Assembly (NCBI RefSeq): GCF_019977235.1
Contig: NZ_AP024646.1
Location: 868,001 to 932,000, forward strand
From: Arthrobacter sp. StoSoilB5
GTDB lineage: Bacteria > Actinomycetota > Actinomycetes > Actinomycetales > Micrococcaceae
Direction: 5' to 3'
Length of the DNA stretch: 64,000 bases
Shown: positions 56,218-64,000 of the stretch, in pieces
Numbering within the stretch: position 1 is the first letter of the stretch
How the letters are laid out: every line of letters starts with the position of its first letter
Notes under the pieces: generated by a model
What the model was told of the DNA's origin: nothing
The model's database searches: none
What the model saw: only the letters and a program-made list of their open reading frames with translations
Program-made: the position numbers and the translations under genes

Positions 56218-57300
56218 TTAGTCGCCCAGGCGCAGGCCCGTCTTGGTGTCGAACAGGTGCACGTGGCCGGACTGCGGACGAACGAAGATGGACTCGCCCT
56301 TCATCGGGGGGCGGCGGCCGTCAACGCGGGCAACGATGTCGTGGCTCTTGCCATCCAGGATGGTGTGGCCGTAGACGTAGGCATCGGCGCCGAGTTCTTC
56401 GACGACGTCAACCTCAACCTGCAGGCCTTCGCCGTTGCCGACCGTCTCAAGGTCTTCCGGACGCGAACCAACGGTGACCGTCTGTCCGTGTGCTTCTTCC
56501 AGTACGTCGCGCTTGACCGGGTAAACCGTGCCACCGAACTGGACGCCGCCGTCAACAACCGGCAGTTCCAGCAGGTTCATGGCGGGAGAGCCGATGAAGC
56601 CTGCAACGAAGACGTTCTGCGGGCGGTCGTACAGGTTGCGCGGGGTGTCCACCTGCTGGAGCAGGCCGTCCTTCAGGACTGCAACGCGGTCACCCATGGT
56701 CATGGCCTCGACCTGGTCGTGCGTCACGTAAACCGTGGTGACGCCGAGGCGGCGGGTCAGGGATGCGATCTGCGTACGGGTCTGGACACGGAGCTTGGCG
56801 TCAAGGTTGGACAGGGGTTCGTCCATGAGGAAGACCTGCGGGTTACGGACGATTGCACGGCCCATGGCAACACGCTGGCGCTGACCACCGGAGAGTGCCT
56901 TCGGCTTGCGGTCCAGGTACTGCTCAAGGTCAAGAAGCTTGGCGGCTTCGCGAACACGCTCGGCGCGCTCTTCCTTGGAGACGCCGGCGATCTTCAGTGC
57001 GAAGCCCATGTTGTCCGCAACAGTCATGTGCGGGTAAAGAGCGTAGTTCTGGAAGACCATTGCGATGTCGCGGTCCTTCGGCGGAACATCCGTGACGTCG
57101 CGGTCACCGATCAGAATGCGGCCGGCGTTCACGTCCTCAAGACCTGCGAGCATGCGCAGGGAGGTGGACTTACCGCAACCGGAGGGTCCAACGAGGACCA
57201 GGAATTCGCCATCGGCGATGTCGATGTTGAGCTTATCGACGGCGGGCTTATCTGTGCCCGGGTACAGACGCGTAGCGTTATCAAAAGTAACTGTAGCCAC
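56218..57300 (-). CDS. msiK: Multiple-sugar ABC transporter ATPase (MsiK/UgpC/MalK family)
   Basis: 360-aa cytosolic ATPase of the MalK type. Walker A GPSGCGKS (38-45), Q-loop MVFQNYALYPHMTV, signature LSGGQRQRVAMGRA (136-149), Walker B FLMDEPLSNLDAK, H-loop VYVTHD, and a C-terminal OB-fold/TOBE regulatory region (VGSRPEDLE... GESIFVRPQSGHVHLFD). In streptomycetes one MsiK drives several sugar importers. Here no permease is adjacent and MalEFG lacks an ATPase, so it probably serves that system. GTG 57300 (VATVTF) with GAAGGG upstream is preferred over the in-frame GTG at 57318. Confidence 0.93.
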   Translation of the reverse strand: MATVTFDNATRLYPGTDKPAVDKLNIDIADGEFLVLVGPSGCGKSTSLRMLAGLEDVNAGRILIGDRDVTDVPPKDRDIAMVFQNYALYPHMTVADNMGFALKIAGVSKEERAERVREAAKLLDLEQYLDRKPKALSGGQRQRVAMGRAIVRNPQVFLMDEPLSNLDAKLRVQTRTQIASLTRRLGVTTVYVTHDQVEAMTMGDRVAVLKDGLLQQVDTPRNLYDRPQNVFVAGFIGSPAMNLLELPVVDGGVQFGGTVYPVKRDVLEEAHGQTVTVGSRPEDLETVGNGEGLQVEVDVVEELGADAYVYGHTILDGKSHDIVARVDGRRPPMKGESIFVRPQSGHVHLFDTKTGLRLGD

Positions 57301-57372
57301 AGTTATCAATCCCTTCACCGGCAGGTACGTGCCGGACGATCCGTTGTGAATGGTTCATTTTCTTCAGTTGAA

Positions 57373-57395
57373 CTCCCCGGCCATTGGCCGGGGAG
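57373..57395. promoter_or_regulatory. Perfect dyad between otsB and msiK
   Basis: CTCCCCGGCCATTGGCCGGGGAG is almost fully self-complementary (10-bp arms around ATT). Lying after otsB and before msiK on the minus strand, it may be the otsB terminator or part of the msiK leader. An imperfect GTGACG/CGTCAC dyad lies next to it (57402-57428). Confidence 0.55.
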
Positions 57396-57506
57396 GATCG
57401 TGTGACGTCGCACGGTACTGTGCGTCACATCACAACCAAGAGTATGTCAGACTTTTGGACTTACTACCCAAATGTTACGAAGGTCACATGTGATGCTGCT
57501 CGCGGC

Positions 57507-58299
57507 CTACGTTTCAGCAGTGACCCGGCGCCGCTCCCGCAGGAGGGCTTCCAACAGCTCGGCCACGTGCACCGGAGCTTCCACGCGGTACTGGGCCTGC
57601 GTGAAATCAAGGCCCACCTTGATGCCGACGTCATCCGCCATGAGCCTGCCCAAGGCATCTTCATCGGTGACGTCGTCGCCGGCGAACAGGATGGCCGTGG
57701 CCCCGGTGGCCTGACGAAGGAATTCCACGGCTTCGCCCTTGGAAGCATGGACCACTGACGTCTCCAGCACGCGCTTGCCGGTCTTCAGGAAGACGCCCGG
57801 ATGGTCCCGCAGAACCCTCATGGCGGCCTCCACGGCGTCTTCGGCAACGTCGTCTTCTGCGAGCCTCGTATGGAGGACCACTCCGGCTGGCTTGTCTTCG
57901 AGCAACGTCCCCGGCGCGATGTTGACGATCCCAGCCAGGACCTCACGTACTGAGGCCAGCCGCGCACGCTGTTCCTCATCCAACTGCAGGCCAAGGGACC
58001 CCTCGCCAAGCCATACCTCGGCCCCGTGGCTGCCAATGAGCAACGTGTTGACAGGTGGCGAGGCGACCTGGCGCAAACTGTCCAGGGCGCGTCCCGAGAT
58101 GAGTGCCGTCGTCGTGCGCGGCAGCTCGGCAAGGGCTTCCAAAGCGGCAGCCGATCGCGGCAACGGCCTGGCATCCGCCGCATGGTCCACGATCGGGGAG
58201 AGAGTGCCGTCGAAGTCCAAGGCCACCAGGAGATGCTCGGTGCCTGCAATGCGCCGGATGGCGTCCAACAGCTCCGGGGACAAAGACAGGGGAGTCTGC

Positions 58300-58310
<11 letters not shown>
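57507..58310 (-). CDS. otsB: Trehalose-6-phosphate phosphatase
   Basis: 267-aa HAD-superfamily phosphatase releasing trehalose from trehalose 6-phosphate. DxDxT nucleophile motif with D32 and D34 (LVALDFDGTLSPI), motif II TTALISGRAL, VLEDKPAGVVLH-like cap segment (LLEDKPAGVVLHTR), lysine in HASKGEAVEFL and acidic motif FAGDDVTDEDAL. Its start overlaps the otsA end by 11 bases, giving a tight otsA-otsB unit. Confidence 0.95.
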
Positions 58311-59802
<1,492 letters not shown>

Positions 59803-59979
59803 TACTGCTCCCTGGGGTTGCTGTGACTCACCTCCCAGCCTACCGGCGGAATCATAGACAGCAGTTGATCGTTCAACGACCGGGCAGGCATGTCAGCGGC
59901 AGAGCTCCTAGTTGGCTCCCGTAAACTGGCCCCGTTGCCCCAAGCTATGCACTACGACGTCGAGTAATCCGAGGAACTG

Positions 59980-60858
59980 ATGAGCCCCGCAAACGAACCC
60001 CGCCTATCCAAGGCTGAACGCACCGCCCAGGCACGGGAGAAGGCGCGCGAAATCCGCGAAGCGCAGCTGAAAAAGGACAAGCGCAACAAGCTCCTGATCG
60101 GTTGGGGCATTGTGGTGGCGGTCGTGGCTATCCTCGCCGTCATCGCGCTGGTAGTGACCACCAGCATCCAGCAAAGCGCGCCGATTGCCGATCAAGGCCC
60201 TACTCCCGCGAACGGCAACGTGCACGGCGGCGTAACATTGCTGGCCAACACCGACGTCGTGAAGTCCGATGCCTCGTCCGTGAACGTGGCAGACGTCCCT
60301 TCGGCTCCGGCAACCAAGCCCGCAACCGTCACCGTTCCCGGCGGTGAGCCCGAGGCCGGCAAGCCCGTCAAGGTGATCGCTTACATCGACTTCATCTGCC
60401 CGGTCTGCAAGCGGTTTGAGACGACCTACGGGGAGTCGCTCACCAAGCTGCGCAACGAAGGCAAGATCTCCCTCGAGTACCGTCCCCTTGGCTTCCTGGA
60501 CCAGCAGTCCACCACCAACTACTCCTCACGCGCAGCAAATGCCGCTGCGTGCGTGGTGAACTCTTCGCCGGAAAAGTACGCCGATTTCTTCAACCTCCTT
60601 TTCGAACGCCAGCCAGCTGAAGGCAGCGCCGGTATCTCGGACAACGACCTCAAGTCCATGGCCAAGGAAGTGGGCTCAGCGAGCATCGACTCTTGCGTGG
60701 ACAGCAAGCAGTACCGGCCCTATGTAAAGGTCGCTACGCAAGAAGCAGCAGCCATCGGCATCACCGGCACCCCCACCGTGTTCGTCGACGGGAAGCAGTG
60801 GGACGGATCCACCGATCTGAACGCTGAGATCCAGACCGCGGTTGACGCCAAGGGCTAG
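59980..60858 (+). CDS. Membrane-anchored DsbA-like thioredoxin-fold protein
   Basis: 292 aa. A charged cytosolic N-terminus (about 36 residues, K/R/E/A-rich), one membrane span (about 38-62), an exported linker, then a DsbA/MtrA-type thioredoxin domain with redox motif C140-P-V-C143 (YIDFICPVCKRFE) and cis-Pro loop ITGTPTVFVDG. Additional cysteines occur in AACVVN and DSCVDS. Expected to handle disulfides in exported proteins, by family knowledge; its partner (VKOR or DsbD type) is not in the window. ATG 59980 is preceded by GAGGAACTG. Confidence 0.9.
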   Translation: MSPANEPRLSKAERTAQAREKAREIREAQLKKDKRNKLLIGWGIVVAVVAILAVIALVVTTSIQQSAPIADQGPTPANGNVHGGVTLLANTDVVKSDASSVNVADVPSAPATKPATVTVPGGEPEAGKPVKVIAYIDFICPVCKRFETTYGESLTKLRNEGKISLEYRPLGFLDQQSTTNYSSRAANAAACVVNSSPEKYADFFNLLFERQPAEGSAGISDNDLKSMAKEVGSASIDSCVDSKQYRPYVKVATQEAAAIGITGTPTVFVDGKQWDGSTDLNAEIQTAVDAKG

Positions 60859-60876
60859 TTTCCAGGAATTTACGAC

Positions 60877-60920
60877 GGCGGCTGGTCACCTTGGGTTTAT
60901 GCCCCGGGTGGGTAGCCGCC
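60877..60920 (+). terminator. Hairpin after the DsbA-like gene
   Basis: GGCGGCT (60877-60883) pairs with AGCCGCC (60914-60920), with inner GGTCACC/GGGTGGG-type pairing. No long T-run. Confidence 0.5.
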
Positions 60921-60982
60921 TTCGTGATTTCCGTGAGGGGGAGGGTCTGGGCTAACCTTATCTAGCGTCGTTTTCGGCGCAT

Positions 60983-61056
60983 GCCTCCTTAGCTCAGTTG
61001 GCCAGAGCACCGCTCTTGTAAAGCGGGGGTCGTCGGTTCGAATCCGACAGGGGGCT
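60983..61056 (+). tRNA. tRNA-Thr (anticodon UGU)
   Basis: 74-nt cloverleaf. Acceptor GCCTCCT/AGGGGGC with discriminator T, D-arm AGCTCAGTTGGCCAGAGC, anticodon stem CCGCT/AGCGG with loop CTTGTAA (anticodon TGT at 61017-61019), and T-arm TCGTCGGTTCGAATCCGACA. CCA is not encoded. It reads ACA codons and, by wobble, ACG. It lies directly before an AbiE module, a common insertion context. Confidence 0.96.
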
Positions 61057-61122
61057 CTTAGCTTGGCTTTGAGCTGCGGGTATATTGCCGCTGGCCCTTT
61101 CGGCGCCGGCCATCACCGCAGT

Positions 61123-62001
61123 CTATGACCAGGAACGCCCGTCGGGGCTCCACCGGTGATGGTCTTCTGCGGAACCGTCGAACACCGGCTCAATGAACCT
61201 GAGCACACGCTCAACCTGCGCGTCAAGGTTCTGCTCGCACATATCTTCCACTTTGAGCTTCCTGCGCCATGCAGCCCATTTCGCTTGCCCGGTCGCCCCG
61301 TAGCTGGCCATAAGGGCTCGGAGCGGACCGAGTTCGATACCGCGGTGCCTGGCCACTTGTACCGTTGCTTGTCTGACGTCTGCGGCATCGAACTCGAATC
61401 GGTCGGACAGGAGTGCCACGTCCAGCAGGTCCCGCCACCGGGTGCTCGTGGTGCCGCGCTGGAGCATGGTGACGGTCTTCTCGGCAATCACCGTCACCAA
61501 GGGATGACCTTTCATCTTCACAGTTCCGCCGAGCAGCGACGGTAGTTCGATCTGCTCCGGCTCGGGCCAGATCGGGTCACCGGTACTGATGTCGAGCTTG
61601 ATGGCAATTCTCGCCCGGCCCAGGACCGCGGGCAGTGAGACCCGCAGGCCGCTGTACTCGTCTTCGTCGCGGATCTGTTCGATCTGCATGAACGCATGGT
61701 CGAAGACCAGGCCGTCGTCGACGACGACGTCGCACATCATTTTCACCACTTCGGTGACGTGATCGACGTCGAGTCGGAAATCGAGTGCCTGCATGTCAAT
61801 GTCACGGGTCGGGCGGCGCAGCGCGTGGGCGGACAGCAGGACGCCACCTTTGAGGCAGAAGTCATCCGCAAACGGTGTGTCTGCCAGACGCGCCAGGAAG
61901 CGCTCCAGCCCGTAAAGCGTGAAGATCTCGTCAGAGGGTCGCCTACGCTCTCGTGCGACTTTCTGCAGCCGGAGGTAAATGGACCGGCTGCCTGCCGTCA
62001 C
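61123..62001 (-). CDS. abiEii: AbiEii/AbiGii-type nucleotidyltransferase toxin
   Basis: 292-aa toxin of a type IV toxin-antitoxin and phage-abortive-infection system; AbiEii family proteins are nucleotidyltransferases (MenT homologues modify tRNA). Visible motifs are the core CLKGGVLL (K51-G-G), RRPTRDIDMQ (catalytic D67/D69-type pair), DVVVDDGLVF and a C-terminal helix-rich part with the TRWRDLLDVALLSD signature. GTG 62001 overlaps the antitoxin stop by 4 bases (GTGA), so the genes are coupled. C-terminal tail EDHHRWSPDGRSWS. Complete and apparently functional. Confidence 0.9.
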   Translation of the reverse strand: MTAGSRSIYLRLQKVARERRRPSDEIFTLYGLERFLARLADTPFADDFCLKGGVLLSAHALRRPTRDIDMQALDFRLDVDHVTEVVKMMCDVVVDDGLVFDHAFMQIEQIRDEDEYSGLRVSLPAVLGRARIAIKLDISTGDPIWPEPEQIELPSLLGGTVKMKGHPLVTVIAEKTVTMLQRGTTSTRWRDLLDVALLSDRFEFDAADVRQATVQVARHRGIELGPLRALMASYGATGQAKWAAWRRKLKVEDMCEQNLDAQVERVLRFIEPVFDGSAEDHHRWSPDGRSWS

Positions 62002-62597
62002 AGGAGGACCTCCATTGCCTGGCGGAGTGGCCGCTTGGAACGAGGGACCGACGAGGCGATATCCATGAGGCGTGCGGGTTGTGACTCTGGGCGCTTGAGC
62101 CAGTTACGAAGCGCTTCGATTCCGGTTTCGTAGCCGGCGCTTGCGCGAAGGCGAAAGGCGTCGACGATCGAGCGTTCAGGCGAGTAGATACCGATTCTCG
62201 CCTCATCTTCCCCTTCGACCGCGATGCTTGAACGGCCGACGTCGAAGGTCGCCTTGTCGAAGATATGCCAGGTGACTTGGGCCGAGAGTTGCGGAGGGGT
62301 CTTGCCGCGGGGCAAGGCCAAATCGATGCTGGACGGGATTTCGTCGATGAGCCCATGCCGGGCGAGGGCGCTGGTCAGGCAGATCGTGGCCAGGGGAGCC
62401 TTTCGGGATGCTTCAAGCAGATCGATATCGGCCTCAATGCCCGTTCCGGCGATGTACAGCCCGGAGCCGATCCTCTCAACCAGGCCCGCGTCGCGCATTC
62501 GGTACAGGCTCGCGTGAGAGACCCCGTGCTTTGCGGCCTCGGAGATGCTGAAGAGGCCGCGCGGAAGGCGCTCGACTAGGTGACTTTGGCGCTTCAT
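61998..62597 (-). CDS. abiEi: AbiEi-type antitoxin / autorepressor
   Basis: 199 aa. N-terminal winged-helix (AbiEi_4-like: LPRGLFSISEAAKHGVSHASLYRMRDAGLVERIGSGLYI) and a C-terminal antitoxin domain (LTSALARHGLIDEIPSSIDLALPRGKTPP... YSPERSIVDAFRLR). Family members repress their own operon cooperatively at inverted repeats, and one lies over the promoter here (62609-62632). ATG 62597 is preferred because the -10 box TAGAAT ends directly against the other ATG (62603), so a leaderless mRNA would begin at or near 62597. Confidence 0.88.
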   Translation of the reverse strand: MKRQSHLVERLPRGLFSISEAAKHGVSHASLYRMRDAGLVERIGSGLYIAGTGIEADIDLLEASRKAPLATICLTSALARHGLIDEIPSSIDLALPRGKTPPQLSAQVTWHIFDKATFDVGRSSIAVEGEDEARIGIYSPERSIVDAFRLRASAGYETGIEALRNWLKRPESQPARLMDIASSVPRSKRPLRQAMEVLL

Positions 62598-62603
62598 GTT
62601 CAT

Positions 62604-62632
62604 ATTCTACGACAGATAACTCTATCTGTCGT
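62604..62632 (-). promoter_or_regulatory. abiE promoter with overlapping operator
   Basis: Minus strand ACGACA (62627-62632), 17-base spacer, TAGAAT (62604-62609). A perfect inverted repeat ACGACAGATA-4-TATCTGTCGT fills 62609-62632, covering the -35 box and spacer; the probable AbiEi autoregulatory site. Confidence 0.7.
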
Positions 62633-62695
62633 GGAAAATGACCACGCGAACGATGACGGCCAAGATGATGATCGTGACTGCGGCGGCCGCAATGA

Positions 62696-63916
62696 TTAAG
62701 CGTCCCTGTCCTCAGGGACTTCCTCCTGCGGCACTGGTGTTCTGCCTTGACGTTCACGCTGGCCCTGCCGAAGCGCCAGCAGCGGAAACAGGAGCACAGA
62801 GAGCATGCCGGCCCCAACGAGTGCTGACGAGATTCCGCTTGAAATGAACCCCTGATCCCTGCCAATGGCTGTGACGGCAACGATAATCGGCAGGCCGGTG
62901 GCCCCGAAAAGCATGATCGCCCGTTTCTCGGCGAAAGTGGACCTCGGTGGGGCAGCAAGCATCGACGGCAGGCCCCGGACGATCAGCAGGAGGAGCACGA
63001 ACAGCGGGACCATTGCCAGGGCTGTCGGGCTGGACGTGAGTGCGCCGAGATCAAAATCGATGCCGGTATCGATGAAGAAGATGGGCACCAGAAAGCCGAA
63101 CGCGACGGCGTCGAGTTTGGTCTCGATCACCTTACGGTCCCGTTCGGGAGCACGCTCTATGGCCACCTTCCAGAGAACGCCCGCGGCGAATGCACCCAGT
63201 AACATGTCCAGTCCCAGGACCATGCTCAGCACTACGAGCACGGTGAGGATGAACATGATGGAGCGGACGGCGAACTGCCCGCTGGTGTGGAGGGTCCTCG
63301 TGACCTGCGAGTGGAACAGCGTGTGCCTTGCCCTGGAGGCCAGGAAGATCGCAATGCCGGTCAGGAAGACGAATCCGAGAAGCACCGCCGTTGCCGGACC
63401 CAGCTGCCTGCCGCTGAAGAACAGCGAGATTGCAATCAGCGGACCAAACTCGCCAGCTGCACCCAATGCAGTGACGGCGGTACCCATCGGGGATTTTGAT
63501 TCACCGGCATCGCGAAGAATGGGCAGCAATGTTCCCAATGCTGTGGAACACAGCGCCACACCGATGATGACGGCGGCCTCCGGCGTGGGGGACAGGAGAA
63601 AGCCCGCGCCAACGCCCGCTGCCAACGAGATCACCCAGCCCGCTGATGCGCGGATGGCGGGACGGCCCCGGATATCGGAAAAATCGATCTCGTTGCCGGC
63701 CACGAAGAAGAGGATCGCCAGCCCGAAATCAGCCAGGGTATCCGTGAACTGCGTGGATTGGATCCATCCCAACACGCTGGGACCCAGCAGGATTCCGAGG
63801 ACGATCTCGAACACCACCAGCGGCACCTTGACCGCCCGGTCAAGGAAGCGGACAGCAAGGGGCGCCGCCACGGCCAGTAAGGCGATCAAAACAAGGGATG
63901 TAGACAAGCCCTGCAT
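62696..63916 (-). CDS. Cation/proton antiporter, CPA2 (KefB/NapA) family
   Basis: 406-aa membrane protein with about 11-12 spans of the Na+(K+)/H+ exchanger domain. Family-like segments: VPLVVFEIVLGILLGPSVLGWI, LADFGLAILFFVAGNEIDFSDI (the LFxAGxE type of motif near the ion site), LGTLLPILRDAG, and GFLVPIFFIDTGIDFDLGAL. The C-terminus is short and charged (RQGQRERQGRTPVPQEEVPEDRDA); no TrkA-N domain. ATG 63916 is chosen because CCGGAGG lies about 8 bases upstream; the frame extends to 63964. Ion specificity not readable. Confidence 0.9.
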   Translation of the reverse strand: MQGLSTSLVLIALLAVAAPLAVRFLDRAVKVPLVVFEIVLGILLGPSVLGWIQSTQFTDTLADFGLAILFFVAGNEIDFSDIRGRPAIRASAGWVISLAAGVGAGFLLSPTPEAAVIIGVALCSTALGTLLPILRDAGESKSPMGTAVTALGAAGEFGPLIAISLFFSGRQLGPATAVLLGFVFLTGIAIFLASRARHTLFHSQVTRTLHTSGQFAVRSIMFILTVLVVLSMVLGLDMLLGAFAAGVLWKVAIERAPERDRKVIETKLDAVAFGFLVPIFFIDTGIDFDLGALTSSPTALAMVPLFVLLLLIVRGLPSMLAAPPRSTFAEKRAIMLFGATGLPIIVAVTAIGRDQGFISSGISSALVGAGMLSVLLFPLLALRQGQRERQGRTPVPQEEVPEDRDA

Positions 63917-64000
63917 CAGCGGTACCTCCGGTACCTTACCCGCTTCGAAGGAAAAGTATTCCAAAGCTACCGCCAGCCTTGGGATGACGCCATGAGTCCA

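Noticed and set aside
57402..57428. cAMP-receptor-type operator upstream of msiK
   Set aside because: The GTGACG...CGTCAC dyad is uneven in arm spacing and overlaps terminator-like sequence; no consistent promoter could be placed.
60983..62632. Integrated element with attL/attR at tRNA-Thr
   Set aside because: I found no duplicate of the tRNA 3' end downstream in the window and no integrase gene, so only the context is suggestive.
62604..62695. Tiny hydrophobic peptide frame between the antiporter and abiEi
   Set aside because: The frame is open (IIAAAAVTIIILAVIV) but lacks a start codon and ribosome-binding site on the minus strand.

Overview
The window is a GC-rich actinobacterial chromosome segment. 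The 16S rRNA sequence, the tRNA-free 16S-23S spacer, the CarD/IspD/IspF/CysS/RlmB block and the GlgE/TreS glycogen block all point to Micrococcaceae, most likely Arthrobacter in the broad sense (Paenarthrobacter-like). This placement comes from recognising the sequence, not from a search.

Layout. 1-2.0 kb: SenX3/RegX3-type phosphate two-component system, convergent with a lipoprotein gene (2.06-2.6 kb). 2.9-7.8 kb: housekeeping run carD, ispD-ispF, a small lipoprotein, cysS, rlmB. 7.8-8.1 kb: an inverted array of 32-bp-periodic repeats. 8.1-12.1 kb: nitrilase-family hydrolase (minus), then glgX and a secreted-type RNase/barstar pair (plus). 12.2-22.5 kb: glycogen/trehalose cluster with glgP (minus) divergent from glgE-treS-(maltokinase::glgB fusion). 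22.6-28.6 kb: a complete rrn operon (16S-23S-5S). 28.6-30.9 kb: patatin-like phospholipase behind a probable leader peptide, an SRPBCC protein and a GNAT acetyltransferase. 30.9-39.8 kb: maltose/maltodextrin locus (LacI regulator, GH13 glucosidase, MalEFG importer, second GH13 enzyme). 39.9-53.0 kb: FAD-linked oxidase, CynX-type MFS transporter, PNPOx-like protein, then a six-gene minus-strand operon (oligopeptide-type ABC importer plus cytosine-deaminase-like amidohydrolase) divergent from a second amidohydrolase and its GntR regulator. 53.0-56.1 kb: DUF4032 kinase-like protein and GH20 hexosaminidase. 56.2-59.8 kb: MsiK-type sugar ATPase, otsB, otsA. 60-61 kb: membrane-anchored thioredoxin-fold protein and tRNA-Thr(UGU). 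61.1-62.6 kb: AbiE toxin-antitoxin pair. 62.7-63.9 kb: cation/proton antiporter.

How the parts work together. GlgX and GlgP degrade glycogen. TreS, maltokinase, GlgE and GlgB form the trehalose-to-alpha-glucan (GlgE) pathway. OtsA/OtsB make trehalose from UDP-glucose. MalEFG has no ATPase beside it and is probably energised by the MsiK-type ATPase 18 kb away. Near-palindromes TTGGTATACCAA lie on the inferred start sites of the MFS gene, the ABC/deaminase operon and the second amidohydrolase. They suggest one GntR-controlled catabolic regulon for an unidentified nitrogenous or heterocyclic substrate.

Most notable points: the 32-bp-periodic inverted repeat array (7877-8123); the start-codon-sequestering hairpin around the GntR operator (41463-41518); the leader peptide with a hairpin covering the patatin ribosome-binding site (29612-29716); the in-frame maltokinase-GlgB fusion with a retained internal start; and the amidohydrolase whose HxH metal motif is replaced by DxD.
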